A stretch of 39,430 nucleotides of DNA from Chloroflexota bacterium (GCA_027364875.1 DAHXON010000024.1:1-39430); one strand, 5' to 3'. Shown: positions 7,278 to 15,955, counted from the stretch's first letter. The notes: generated by a model not told the origin, from the letters alone. Translations and numbers: made by a program.

Positions 7278-8540
7278 CTAGAAGGCCCAGTGGCCGATGA
7301 CGAAGAGCCTGGTGAAGGCCGCCAGCATCACCACGCTGGCGATCAGGATGGTCTTGCCGAGAAGCGGCCGCGACCACGAGCCGATGGCGATGAAGATCGG
7401 GAAGACGCCCAGGATGTAGCGCGGCACGCTGATCGGCCAGCTCAGCGATGAGAACGCGATCAGGCTGATCGCCGTGTAGACGGCATACGACGGTCTCGAG
7501 CGCTTGCTGATTGCCGCCCAGACGGTCACGACCGCGAGGAACACGAACGACACGAGCGGCGCGAGGGCTACGGTCACCCAGCTCTCGAGGTTCTCAGGCG
7601 TGCCCCAACCGGCCGACACCCTGTTCCACAGACTCGTGAGGGCTTCCCAGGGCATCGTGTTCTGCACGAAGAAGGTCGTCTTCTGGACCTGGACGAAGTA
7701 GAGCGGATCGTGGAAGTAGTACCAGTTGATGCCCAGGTAGAGGAGCAGGCCTGATCCGACGAAGAAGATCCAGAAGATGTCCTTGTCGATGCGACGGCGC
7801 AGAACCAGATACTCGATCAGCAGCGCCGGCGCGATGAACACGCCCTGTATGCGGGTGGCAGCCGCCAGCGCCCCCAGGATCCCGGCGGTCATCATCTGGT
7901 CGCGCCGGACGGCCACGAAGGCCCAGACCGACAGGGCCAGGAACAGGGCCTCCGAGTAGGGCGCGACGAAGGCGTACGCGGTCGGGAAGACCGCCATCGC
8001 GATCACGCTGAGGCGGGCGACCCCCTGCGGCGAGTCCAGCCTGACGAGCTGGTAGAGGCCCACCGCGGCGAGCACCGTCGCTATCAGGGAAGAGAGCATC
8101 GCCGCGTCGAGCGGGGCGAAGAGAGGCTCGAGCAGGACGATGCTCGCCGGGTACAGGGGGAAGAGGACTATTCGCGCCGGGTCGCTCGGCGGTCCGTAGC
8201 CCGTCGCGGCGATCTCGAGGAAATGGGGCCCGTCCCAGTGGTTCCAGATGCCGAACCCATTGTTCGTGGCCCCGGGCTGGTTGGCGACCGCGATCCAGGC
8301 GAACACCATGATGGCGATCCGGATCGCGATCAACGGGATCAGCACTTCGAGGGCGAGACGCGTGAGCATCTGCCGGTCCAGGCTCGACAGCCACACGCCG
8401 GCGCGCGCCCTGACCCCCGCCACGCTCCAGCCGGGGGCTCCGGCTGCGCTCTGGTCGGTCTGAACCGGCGGCGGCTGGAGCGCCGAGCCGGTCTCCGGAT
8501 CCGCGGAGGGCACCCCGTCCTGCGCCGGCGGCACGGTCAT
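7278..8540 (-). CDS. PIG-V-like mannosyltransferase family membrane protein
   Basis: A 420-residue product from the ATG at 8540. A disordered N-terminus of about 50 residues precedes roughly ten transmembrane helices. The luminal/periplasmic motif NHWDGPHFLEIAATGYG follows the first helix. A WDG...Y/F..IA..GY motif is characteristic of PIG-V/GT-C mannosyltransferases that use polyprenyl-phosphate sugars (family knowledge), and the Asp is the likely catalytic residue. It probably adds a sugar to a lipid- or protein-linked acceptor at the outer face of the membrane. It is convergent with the ABC ATPase and divergent from the VOC gene. A GTG-rich upstream extension exists but has no ribosome-binding site. 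Confidence 0.78.
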   Translation of the reverse strand: MTVPPAQDGVPSADPETGSALQPPPVQTDQSAAGAPGWSVAGVRARAGVWLSSLDRQMLTRLALEVLIPLIAIRIAIMVFAWIAVANQPGATNNGFGIWNHWDGPHFLEIAATGYGPPSDPARIVLFPLYPASIVLLEPLFAPLDAAMLSSLIATVLAAVGLYQLVRLDSPQGVARLSVIAMAVFPTAYAFVAPYSEALFLALSVWAFVAVRRDQMMTAGILGALAAATRIQGVFIAPALLIEYLVLRRRIDKDIFWIFFVGSGLLLYLGINWYYFHDPLYFVQVQKTTFFVQNTMPWEALTSLWNRVSAGWGTPENLESWVTVALAPLVSFVFLAVVTVWAAISKRSRPSYAVYTAISLIAFSSLSWPISVPRYILGVFPIFIAIGSWSRPLLGKTILIASVVMLAAFTRLFVIGHWAF

Positions 8541-8742
8541 GACGTGAACACGCGGAGAGCCGCCGGGAGACGATTCGTCGGAAACACGGGGGCAGTTTAC
8601 CCGGCGCCAGGAGAGGCTTTCGGCCCGCCCGCCCACATGCCGGTACACGTGCGGAGATGGCGGCGAGATGGTGACAGAATGCCCGCCTCCGTCCGAGCAG
8701 CATCAGCGTGGACCGCCTTTTGCAGGGACAAGGAGTACCGAA

Positions 8743-9510
8743 ATGGCCCAAACCTCAGTGTCGGTCGCGGGCAAGCCCGCCTGGATAGATCTGTCGAGTT
8801 CCGACCCCGCCGCGTCGCGCGACTTCTACGGCAAGCTCTTCGGCTGGCAGGTCGACGTCAATCCCGATCCGCAGTACGGCGGCTACGCCATGGCCCGGAT
8901 CGGCGGCAAGGACGTGGCGGGCATCGGGCCGAAGATGATGCCCGAAGCGCCAACTGCCTGGTCGATATACATAGGCACGGACGACATCGACGGCCTGGCC
9001 CAGAAGGTTCAGGCCGCCGGCGGAACGGTGCTCGGCGCGCCCATGGACGTAGGCGACCAGGGCCGCATGGCCGTCTTCACCGACCCCGCCGGCGCGGTCA
9101 TCTCGGCCTGGCAGCCGCGCGCCATGCCCGCCTTTCTGACCGGTCCCGCTAACACGTACGGCTGGGCGGAGCTGAACTCGCGCGGCCTCGCGCGGGCCGT
9201 GCCGTTCTACGCGGCCGTCTTCGGCTGGTCCTCGCGGACGAGCCCCATGGGAGAAGGCCAGCCGCCGTACACGGAGTTCCTCCTGGGCGAGGAGAGCGTC
9301 GCCGGCGGGATGGAGATGAACCCGGCCACGCCACCCGCGGTTCCGAGCTACTGGATGGTCTACTTCAGCGTGGACGACGTCGACGCCGCGTATCGTCGGG
9401 CGCTCGATGCCGGTGCGCAGGAGATGCTGTCGCCGACTGACTTCTCCGGCGGCCGCTTTGCCATCGTGAGCGATCCTCAGGGCGCCATGTTCGGCCTGCT
9501 CAAGATGTAG
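8743..9510 (+). CDS. VOC family protein, two glyoxalase-like domains (Cfp30B-like)
   Basis: A 255-residue cytoplasmic protein with two VOC modules. The first (about 10-125) begins KPAWIDLSSSDPAASRDFYG and ends FTDPAGAVISAWQ. The second (about 135-255) begins GWAELNSRGLARAVPFYAAV and ends VSDPQGAMFGLLKM. The internal duplication and length match the mycobacterial Cfp30B/27-kDa antigen family (recognised pattern), in which two modules pack as one unit. Function is uncertain; members may bind or detoxify small electrophiles. The ATG at 8743 is set by AGGAG at 8731-8735. Transcription ends at the intrinsic terminator at 9575-9612, so it is probably monocistronic. Confidence 0.88.
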   Translation: MAQTSVSVAGKPAWIDLSSSDPAASRDFYGKLFGWQVDVNPDPQYGGYAMARIGGKDVAGIGPKMMPEAPTAWSIYIGTDDIDGLAQKVQAAGGTVLGAPMDVGDQGRMAVFTDPAGAVISAWQPRAMPAFLTGPANTYGWAELNSRGLARAVPFYAAVFGWSSRTSPMGEGQPPYTEFLLGEESVAGGMEMNPATPPAVPSYWMVYFSVDDVDAAYRRALDAGAQEMLSPTDFSGGRFAIVSDPQGAMFGLLKM

Positions 9511-9574
9511 GCGCCCGGCGGCCGCACGGTCCGATCATCGAACCGAGCCGACTCCACCGGACATCGATACGTGT

Positions 9575-9612
9575 GAGCGGAGGCCCGACCTTCTGGGGCC
9601 TCCGCTCTTTTT
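9575..9612 (+). terminator. Intrinsic terminator of the VOC gene
   Basis: A perfect 12-bp stem (GAGCGGAGGCCC at 9575-9586 pairing with GGGCCTCCGCTC at 9596-9607) with a nine-base loop is followed by five T residues (9608-9612). It lies 65 bp after the VOC stop codon. It is the clearest rho-independent terminator in the window. Confidence 0.93.
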
Positions 9613-9743
9613 GTTGCCCGCCGCTCGTTTGCCGATACGCACCCTGTCGTAGTGTGCTTGCCGTGCCTGGCCCCGTGTCGAATTCGTGGCCGGACTTGGG
9701 CCGATGCGATCCGCAAGTTGGCGGCCCAGTGGCCCGACTACTA

Positions 9744-9791
9744 CCGGGAGGACGCCTCGCGGAGCGATCCCGCGAGGCGTGGGGGTCCCGG
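9744..9791 (+). other. Structured element in the long leader of the EAL gene
   Basis: ACGCCTCGCGG (9752-9762) pairs perfectly with CCGCGAGGCGT (9770-9780) around a seven-base loop. An outer stem CCGGGA (9744-9749) / TCCCGG (9786-9791) encloses it. It sits in a 430-bp stretch without a credible gene (9613-10042) between the VOC terminator and the EAL gene. The stem is not followed by a T run. I could not match it to the c-di-GMP, cobalamin, TPP or other riboswitch consensus sequences I know. The rest of the stretch shows only short GC-rich stems, such as GCGC-TTCG-GCGC near 9990. The element may be a regulatory leader or an incidental hairpin. Confidence 0.35.
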
Positions 9792-10042
9792 CTAATCGAC
9801 ACGCCCTGGCGTTGTCCAGGCCCATCCGCTACAGGGAGCAGCCATCAGCCGGCGAACGTCGAGCTCGTCACTGGTCTCTCCGACCGTCGCGGGACACCGC
9901 CGCGGTGGATCGAGCTCATCTGCCGCCTTCCGCGCCTCGACCAGAGATCGGTCTGGGACGCGGGCCCGCCTGATCGACCCTCCACGGGCCGGCGCTTCGG
10001 CGCGTCCCGAGGCGCGAACGCTCCCGATGGCCGGCTAGACCG

Positions 10043-12319
10043 ATGGACAGGAGCGCGCTGGCAGTCCCGAGCTCGTTCGACCTCGTAAGGCCTCGAGGGC
10101 CGCGCACGCTGCGGAGCGCCCTGCCGTTGCCGCTCGCCGAGCATCCGGGTGCGGTCCTGGCCGCCGGCGCTTTGCTGACCGGCCTGCTGATGCTAGTCGA
10201 GATCCCCAACGTGGCGGACCTCGGCTCCGTCGCGGAGGGGGCCCACCTTCTCGTCGCCTCCGGGTTCGCCGTGCTATCCCTGGCGATCGCCGCGGCCCGT
10301 CCCGGAACTCATATCCTCCAGTACCGACTGCTGGCCTGGTCCGTAGGGCTGATCGGGGTCGGCCTGGCCGGAGTGGAACTGGTGCCGATCCTGGGCGCAC
10401 CGGCCATCGTCGCCGCCAACATCCTGATCGTCGTCGGAGCGGCTCTGGCGCTGACGGTCATCGTGCCGGCTCTGTACCGCTTCTCGGACCGGCGGGCTCG
10501 CACGGCGGCGGTCATCGACAGCCTGATCACGACCGCGGCGGGCGCCGCTCTCGTCGTAACGATCTGGCTCTCGGCGAGCATGAGGAGCGGCCCGGACCAG
10601 GTTCTCGTTCCCGTCCCCGCAGCCTGCCTGCTCGCGAGCACCGGCATGCCCGTCATTGCCGCGCTGTCGAGGCACATCGCCCTGCAACCTCGCGGCATCT
10701 GGAGCGCCATCGTGGCCGCCACGGTGCTCGCCCTCACCTGGATCCTGTGGCTCGACTCGACCCTGGCCGGCCAGCCCCGCACGGAGCTGGTGACGATGGG
10801 CTATTCGGGCGGGGTCCTGCTCATTGCCTGGGGATGGATCAGCTGGTCGGAGAAGCCCGGACAGGGCCGCGTGTTCCTTGCCGTGGCCCAGCGGCTGACC
10901 GACTGGGTTCCCGTGGCCGCGATCGTGGTGTGCGCGACGATCGTGGCCGTTCCGCACGAATTCATCGGGCCCATAGACCCGGCTTACGTCGGCATGATCG
11001 TGGTCGTCTTCCTGACGCTGATCCGCCAGAGGCTCCTGATCCTCAACGAGCGGCTTTCCTCGATGCTGCTCGCGCGCGAGATCGAGGAGCGGGCCCAGAC
11101 GATGATGTCCCTGTCCAACCTGGAACCCGGAGACACGATCGAGGCAACGGCCGGCCGAATCTGCGACGAGGCGATGCGGCTCGACGGCATCGAGGCGGCC
11201 GCCGTCTACGCCTTCGGCCCGTCCGGGTCCGTCGTACCGCTATCGCTGTGCGGCGTCCGCTCGGGCGCGGAGTCGGTGGGCGAGCCTGTGGAGGCCGGCA
11301 GGGCGCGACGGCTGCGAGCCGGCGCCGAAATCGGCGCGTGGGTCGACGGCTGGAGCGACGAGCCGGCCTTCAATGGCCGCGACCGAAAGGAGACCGCCGG
11401 GCAGCGAAGCGCCGGGCAGCCCGCCGGCGCTGGGTTCGACCCCACCAACGTCGAGGCTTTTGCGCCGATGCGCTGGGAAGATCGCGTCGTCGGCGTGGTG
11501 GCGATGGGGGCCGTCGATCGAGACCATATTCGGCGCCTGCCGGAGCGGCTGCCCACGCTCTCCGAATTCGGCGTCGTGTCGGCGGCGCTTCTCGGCCCGA
11601 TGCTCACCGCTCACTGGCGCATGACGGCCCTGCGTTCACAACTCGAAGACGTGATCACAAGCCGCTCCTTCTGGCCGGTCTTCCAGAGCATCGTCCGACT
11701 CACGGATCGCCAACCGGTCGGCTACGAAGCCCTCACCCGTTTCGCGGATGGGACGCGCCCGGACGAGCGGTTCGCCCAGGCCAACGCGGCGGGAATGAGC
11801 GTCCGATTCGAGACCGCCTGCCTCCAGGCTCAGCTGGAGGCCGCCACCTGGCTGCCGCCCGAGGTGTGGGTCAGCCTGAACGTCTCCCCGGCGCTGGCGA
11901 CGGCCGTGGTGCCGCTGGTTTCGGCGGTCGCGCTGGCCGATCGCGACGTGGTGATCGAGATAACCGAGCATGTCGAGATCGGCGACTACGAGTCGCTCGG
12001 CCACGCCCTGGACCTGGTTCGCGGAAAGGTCCGCCTGGCCGTCGACGATGCCGGGGCCGGGTACGCGGGCCTGCGCCACATCCTGGAGCTGCGGCCCCAG
12101 TTCGTGAAGCTGGATCTGTCGCTCGTCCGGAACGTGGACACGGATCCGGCGCGCCGGGCCATGGTCGCGGGCATGGCCCACTTCGCCCACGACTCCGGCT
12201 GCGAGCTGATCGCCGAGGGAATCGAGACCGAAGGCGAGCTTGCCGAGCTCGTCCGCCTCGGCGTCGCCTACGGACAGGGCTACCTCTTCGGCAAGCCATC
12301 GCCCATCGGCCAGAACTGA
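10043..12319 (+). CDS. Membrane GAF-EAL cyclic-di-GMP phosphodiesterase
   Basis: A 758-residue protein. Residues about 35-335 hold eight or nine transmembrane helices. A linker helix (SSMLLAREIEERAQ) leads to a GAF-like domain (about 355-525), and an EAL domain fills about 540-755. The catalytic set looks complete: YEALTRF (about 558), NVSP, EITE, DDAGAGYAG (about 668), VKLD, AEGIETEGE and GQGYLFG. This predicts active hydrolysis of c-di-GMP to pGpG at the cytoplasmic face, controlled by the membrane and GAF sensors. There is no GGDEF domain. The start is the ATG at 10043; no strong ribosome-binding site is seen. A 430-bp leader precedes it. Confidence 0.9.
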   Translation: MDRSALAVPSSFDLVRPRGPRTLRSALPLPLAEHPGAVLAAGALLTGLLMLVEIPNVADLGSVAEGAHLLVASGFAVLSLAIAAARPGTHILQYRLLAWSVGLIGVGLAGVELVPILGAPAIVAANILIVVGAALALTVIVPALYRFSDRRARTAAVIDSLITTAAGAALVVTIWLSASMRSGPDQVLVPVPAACLLASTGMPVIAALSRHIALQPRGIWSAIVAATVLALTWILWLDSTLAGQPRTELVTMGYSGGVLLIAWGWISWSEKPGQGRVFLAVAQRLTDWVPVAAIVVCATIVAVPHEFIGPIDPAYVGMIVVVFLTLIRQRLLILNERLSSMLLAREIEERAQTMMSLSNLEPGDTIEATAGRICDEAMRLDGIEAAAVYAFGPSGSVVPLSLCGVRSGAESVGEPVEAGRARRLRAGAEIGAWVDGWSDEPAFNGRDRKETAGQRSAGQPAGAGFDPTNVEAFAPMRWEDRVVGVVAMGAVDRDHIRRLPERLPTLSEFGVVSAALLGPMLTAHWRMTALRSQLEDVITSRSFWPVFQSIVRLTDRQPVGYEALTRFADGTRPDERFAQANAAGMSVRFETACLQAQLEAATWLPPEVWVSLNVSPALATAVVPLVSAVALADRDVVIEITEHVEIGDYESLGHALDLVRGKVRLAVDDAGAGYAGLRHILELRPQFVKLDLSLVRNVDTDPARRAMVAGMAHFAHDSGCELIAEGIETEGELAELVRLGVAYGQGYLFGKPSPIGQN

Positions 12320-12557
12320 CCGCCGGAGCGCCGCCGGGGCCTGCGATCGCAATAGGGTGTCAAACCGGTTTCGCGGCTGCCAGCCGCCGGCTGTCTCGGT
12401 CGAGTCCGATCGGAACGCGAGGACGCGACAGGAGGGTTCGCCTCGCCTTCACTCGAGGGGTTCGAAGTGGCTGCTCCTGAGGGTGCCACCCTGGATGTCG
12501 AAGTAGCCGATCATTGGCGGACTGCGTCCTGGGTTGGCTCGACAGGTGAGCGTGGAC

Positions 12558-13175
12558 ATGAACGATTCCGGCAGCTGGCGGTGGACCATGCCGGCCAGTC
12601 GCGGGACGGACGAGATAGGGCTCGAACCGAGGAGGCTCCGAGGTGGGTACCGGCTGTACTTCAATCGCGTCCGTCTCGGAAGCCTGCCCGCCCCGACGGA
12701 TGAGGTCCCGTGGATCGAAAGACAGCTGCGCCTCAGCGACGCGCGCTTGGTCGTGGTCGCGCTCGAGTGGAACAACGACGCCGACCGAGCGTATCTCTTT
12801 GCCGACGGCATGGACGTTCGCGACGGAACCGCCATCCATGCCAGACGCTCGCAGGCACCATCCCCTGTTGATCCCTTCGACAAGCTGGTTCGATCCTTCG
12901 TAGCCTCGGCGCCCGCGACAGCGGTTGGAGCTGGTGTGGTGGGCACGGGCCTCGCAGCGGTTGAAGCCGTCGCGATCTCGCCGCTGCTCATCATCCCTGG
13001 GGCGATCGCCGGGTTCCTGTTCGGCTACAGCCTCGTGGCCCTATACGCGAGAATGATCACCTGGCTCGGGTCGAAGCATCACTGGCGACTGAGAACGAGG
13101 CGCATTGTCCTGAGCTTGGTCACCGTCGGGCCATTGATAGGCATCGTGGCGGTCGCCTCCCTGTTGACGCACTAG
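12558..13175 (+). CDS. Hypothetical membrane protein
   Basis: A 205-residue product that I do not recognise. Residues 1-110 look soluble, with strands such as GGYRLYFNRVRLGSL and ARLVVVALEW. Two hydrophobic regions follow: about 118-165 (SAPATAVGAGVVGTG through GAIAGFLFGYSLVALYA) and the C-terminal VLSLVTVGPLIGIVAVASLL. The ATG at 12558 is chosen because AGGTGAG (12544-12550) lies seven bases upstream; GTG codons at 12546 and 12552 and a TTG at 12534 are alternatives. Codons ending in A or T are more frequent than in neighbouring genes. The 238 bp before it (12320-12557) hold no feature I can support. Confidence 0.6.
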   Translation: MNDSGSWRWTMPASRGTDEIGLEPRRLRGGYRLYFNRVRLGSLPAPTDEVPWIERQLRLSDARLVVVALEWNNDADRAYLFADGMDVRDGTAIHARRSQAPSPVDPFDKLVRSFVASAPATAVGAGVVGTGLAAVEAVAISPLLIIPGAIAGFLFGYSLVALYARMITWLGSKHHWRLRTRRIVLSLVTVGPLIGIVAVASLLTH

Positions 13176-13364
13176 CGCCCTGTTTCTCAGGTTCATGCGT
13201 ACCTCGCCGCTGGCCGTTTCGACCTGGCCTGGGCCGCCTCGCTCGACGACCTCGCGGTCGTCGGATGCCACGTGGATCGAGCGGTCATCGGCCAGGCAGT
13301 GAAATCGTTCGCCTACAACATCGTCCAGGGAGTGGCGGGGACGCAGGCACGCCGAGGTTACTAA
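13176..13364 (+). pseudogene. Orphan reading-frame remnant without a start
   Basis: Directly after the TAG of the preceding gene, and in the same frame, 62 codons stay open to a TAA at 13362-13364. They have mostly G/C third positions. The translation includes HAYLAAGRFDLAWAASLDDL and AVIGQAVKSFAYNIVQG, which looks like a soluble helical protein, not a continuation of the membrane helix. There is no ATG, only internal GTG codons, and I do not recognise the family. It could be the 3' remnant of a deleted gene or a chance open frame. Confidence 0.3.
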
Positions 13365-13373
13365 CGAGGCGGA

Positions 13374-13715
13374 ATGATGGAAGTGAGTTCCTATCTTCTG
13401 GTCATCTGCTTCCCGGTTAGCGTCTGGCTCTGGTGCGTCATCTTGCTGGGTGCGGGTAAGGTCCACGATCTGAACGCTATGCCGTGGGAATTCCGAGCAG
13501 CCGCGCGCATCGCCGGGATGCAGAAGGCCGTCGCTTCCTCCGACGTGAACGTCTTCGGAGTTGCCGTGTTGCTGGCGTTCGTGAATCTGCCTCTGTTTGC
13601 GCTGCTGGTCGGCCCGTACGGGCTAATCGGACCCGTGGCGCTTGCGGTATACGCGGCGGCAATGGCGGGCTGGCTGATCAGGATCAGGCGAGCGCTTGCC
13701 CGTCAGTCGGCCTGA
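13374..13715 (+). CDS. Small hypothetical membrane protein
   Basis: A 113-residue protein of unknown family with three predicted helices: YLLVICFPVSVWLWCVILLG (about 7-26), NVFGVAVLLAFVNLPLFALL (about 59-78) and LIGPVALAVYAAAMAGWLI (about 83-101). A basic tail (RIRRALAR) follows. GAGGCGG precedes the ATG. Third codon positions are less GC-rich than in surrounding genes, as in the hypothetical gene just upstream, so both may belong to a transferred segment. No partner is evident. Confidence 0.6.
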   Translation: MMEVSSYLLVICFPVSVWLWCVILLGAGKVHDLNAMPWEFRAAARIAGMQKAVASSDVNVFGVAVLLAFVNLPLFALLVGPYGLIGPVALAVYAAAMAGWLIRIRRALARQSA

Positions 13716-13756
13716 CGTCGGTGAGCGGCGTGGCGCGGCGCGAACTGCGGGCCTGT

Positions 13757-14275
13757 CTATGAGCGGCGAAGCAGGTAGGGCATCAGGCGGACCGTCAGGT
13801 CCGTCTTGGGCACGGCGCCCACGACTCGATCGACGACCCGGCCGTCCCGGATGACGATCATGGTGGGGATGCTCCGGGCGTCGAAGACCGAGGCCAATGC
13901 CGGGTTCTGGTCCACGTTGACCTTGACGACTTTGAGCCGGCCGGCGTAGTCGCGGGCCAGCTCTTCGAGCATCGGCGAGACGTAGCGGCACGGGCCGCAC
14001 CACGGTGCCCAGAGGTCTACGAGCACCGCCACCGAGGACTTCGCCTCGAGCTCGAAGGTCGAATCGGTCGCCTCGACCACCCAAGGCAAGGCCTTGCCGC
14101 ACGACCCGCAATGGGGCGTGCCGTGCTCGTTGGGGCGGATCCGGTTCTTCTTGCCGCACTCCGGGCATGTGAGGACGCTCGCCGGCCCGGCAGGCTGGTC
14201 GGGTGTTGGATCGTCCGCGGTCGAATCGGCCGCCGCCGTCTTCGTCGTCGTGCTCGGATTCTGTTCTGTCGTCAT
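13757..14275 (-). CDS. Thioredoxin with N-terminal zinc ribbon (TrxC/thioredoxin-2 type)
   Basis: The 172-residue product has three parts. A disordered Thr/Ala-rich start comes first (1-33). A zinc ribbon follows with CPEC and CGSC pairs (about 37-40 and 56-59), in which the segment CPECGKKNRIR resembles thioredoxin 2. A thioredoxin fold (about 68-172) carries the redox motif WAPWCGPCR and the cis-proline segment RSIPTMIVI. It is predicted to reduce disulfides in the cytoplasm, with the zinc ribbon tuning oxidative-stress response as in TrxC (family knowledge). The start is the ATG at 14275, 35 bp downstream of the GH130 stop in the same orientation, so the two may be co-transcribed. Confidence 0.88.
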   Translation of the reverse strand: MTTEQNPSTTTKTAAADSTADDPTPDQPAGPASVLTCPECGKKNRIRPNEHGTPHCGSCGKALPWVVEATDSTFELEAKSSVAVLVDLWAPWCGPCRYVSPMLEELARDYAGRLKVVKVNVDQNPALASVFDARSIPTMIVIRDGRVVDRVVGAVPKTDLTVRLMPYLLRRS

Positions 14276-14310
14276 TTCGTCGGACTCATCGTCATCTCGT
14301 GTTTTCGTGA

Positions 14311-15324
14311 TCAGCGGCGATCGGCATGCCTGCGTCGATCCGGCGCGGGGCACGATCGCACGTAGTCGAGGATTTCGGACAACCGCGCCGTGGCCAGGCT
14401 TATCGAAGAATCGGCGGCGCCGTAATAGAGGCGAAGCTCGTCCGTGCTCGAGTCGAGGATCCAGCCGCACGGGAAGGTGACGCCCACCACGTCTCCGGTC
14501 CGCTCGTAGGGCTCGGACGGCCCAAAGACCCACTCGTCGCTGCGGCGCAGGCAGATGCGCGGGTCCTCCAGGTCCAGCAAGGCGAAGCCGAGCCGGTAGA
14601 GCGAGCCGCTGGCCGTCAGATGGACGCCGTGGTACATGACCAGCCAGCCGTCCGGCGTTTCCAGCGGCGGCGGACCCAGGCCGATCTTGCCCGCATCCCA
14701 CCATGCCCCTTCACGGGCCGGCAGCAGCATGGTGTGGTCTCCCCAGTGCAGCAGATCCGGCGAGTAGGAGATCCACATGTCCGAAGGGCCGCGGAGCTGG
14801 GACGGGCGATGGATCAGCGCCCAGCGGCCGCCGAACCGGCGTGGGAAGAGCGCCGCGTCCTTGTCCTCGGGCGGCATCGCCGGCCCGAGCCTGGTGAATG
14901 AGCGGAAGTCGCGCGTGAAGGCCAGCGAAACGAGTGGGCCGCGGCGGCTGTATGCGGTGTAGGCGACCGCCCACTCGCCGACTTCGGGCAGCCAGGTCAC
15001 TCGCGGATCCTCGACGCCCCAGATCTCCTCCGGATGGTTCTCCGGATCCGATTCGAAGGTGGGTTTGGCGTCGAACTGCCAGCCCGTTCGCCCGTCGTGG
15101 CTCCTGGCCACGGCCAGGTGGGAGATGCCGCGCAGATCCTCCACCCGCATCAGCAGCGCGCTCTCGCCGTCTACCTCCGCGGCCGCCGGGTTGAACACCG
15201 TGTTGACCCGGTACGGGAGGTCCTGGGCGGTGACGATCGGATTGCCCCTGAAACGCGTGAAGAGCCAATCCGAGCTACCCGACGACGAGTTGCCCGTGCT
15301 CGCAGCCCCTTCTCGCATCACCAT
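14311..15324 (-). CDS. Glycoside hydrolase family 130 protein (mannoside phosphorylase-like)
   Basis: A 337-residue product with the five-bladed propeller signatures of GH130: NTVFNPAAAEVDGE, LLMRVEDLRGISHLAVARS, GVEDPRVTWL, KDAALFPRRFGGRWALIHRP and GKIGLGPPPLETPDGWLVMYHGV. The Asp in GVEDPR (about residue 108) is the expected catalytic acid. Family members phosphorolyse or hydrolyse beta-mannosides. Without active-site comparison the choice of mannosyl-glucose, mannobiose or mannooligosaccharide substrate is open. The ATG at 15324 is supported by a GGGGAGAGG ribosome-binding site; the second ATG at 15318 is less likely. It precedes the thioredoxin gene on the same strand. A cytoplasmic location fits the lack of a signal peptide. 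Confidence 0.88.
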   Translation of the reverse strand: MVMREGAASTGNSSSGSSDWLFTRFRGNPIVTAQDLPYRVNTVFNPAAAEVDGESALLMRVEDLRGISHLAVARSHDGRTGWQFDAKPTFESDPENHPEEIWGVEDPRVTWLPEVGEWAVAYTAYSRRGPLVSLAFTRDFRSFTRLGPAMPPEDKDAALFPRRFGGRWALIHRPSQLRGPSDMWISYSPDLLHWGDHTMLLPAREGAWWDAGKIGLGPPPLETPDGWLVMYHGVHLTASGSLYRLGFALLDLEDPRICLRRSDEWVFGPSEPYERTGDVVGVTFPCGWILDSSTDELRLYYGAADSSISLATARLSEILDYVRSCPAPDRRRHADRR

Positions 15325-15511
15325 GATTGGCGACCTCTCCCCGATGTCCGGTCGTTCCGGGTTCCGCCTCCGAATATCGAATCCTATCTTCACCCCGGGC
15401 GGCCCGGCTCGACGCAGGCATCTTCCGGCGCGCGCCTGGCAGAACGCGAGATGTGGCGACAAACCGGTCCGAGAATGCGGCCGACGAGGGCTTTGCGGCC
15501 GGCCACCCGCC

Positions 15512-15955
15512 TCAGCGGACGAATTCGTCGAGCGAACGCCGGTCCTTGTCCGACAGGGCTCCGTTGCGCGACTTCAGCTCGAGCGCCGGGGAAGCCACCT
15601 TGCCCGCCAGGGCGGCGCGCATCTTCGGAAACTGGCTGCCGGTTCGCAGCTGATAGGTCGTGAAGAGGGCCACCTTTGGCTTGCCGGTGCCGTTGGGGGC
15701 GGTTCCGCGCACGACCGGCATGTCACGCACGAAGCTCATCCAGGGGCCGTCCGGGTGCTGCATGACCACGAACATGCCGCTGGTCCAGCAGCCGAGGAAC
15801 AGGAAGTCCACGTCGGCAAGGGCCGTCATGTCGCATTCGCCTACGGAGACCACCTTCGCATCGAGGCCGCGGCTCTTCAGATGGGCGGCGATTTCCTCGC
15901 CGTACCGCCGAGTCACGCCCGTGTGACTGCGATAGACGACCAGGGCGCTGGACAC
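15512..15955 (-). CDS. Flavodoxin-like protein
   Basis: A 147-residue flavodoxin-fold protein. The N-terminal strand ALVVYRS leads into the FMN-phosphate loop SHTGVTRRYGEEIA. FLFLGCWTSGMF and the FTTYQLRTGSQFPKM segment are the second and third flavin-contacting regions. It probably carries electrons or acts as a small FMN-dependent reductase in the cytoplasm. The start is GTG 15955, set by AGGAGG six bases upstream. It diverges from the CoA-binding gene across 211 bp in which I see no strong promoter or repeat. Confidence 0.83.
   Translation of the reverse strand: MSSALVVYRSHTGVTRRYGEEIAAHLKSRGLDAKVVSVGECDMTALADVDFLFLGCWTSGMFVVMQHPDGPWMSFVRDMPVVRGTAPNGTGKPKVALFTTYQLRTGSQFPKMRAALAGKVASPALELKSRNGALSDKDRRSLDEFVR

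Noticed and set aside
4523-7281. Long open frames antisense to the ABC cluster (4523-6643 minus) and in another frame of it (5119-7281 plus)
   Set aside because: Their translations are Arg/Pro/Gly-rich low-complexity strings without domains, as expected for shadow frames in GC-rich DNA, whereas the overlapping genes have intact ABC motifs.
9613-10042. c-di-GMP riboswitch ahead of the EAL gene
   Set aside because: The conserved GEMM core elements are absent; only generic stems are visible.
12440-12480. tRNA-like GGTTCGAA segment
   Set aside because: No cloverleaf arms or acceptor stem can be built around it.
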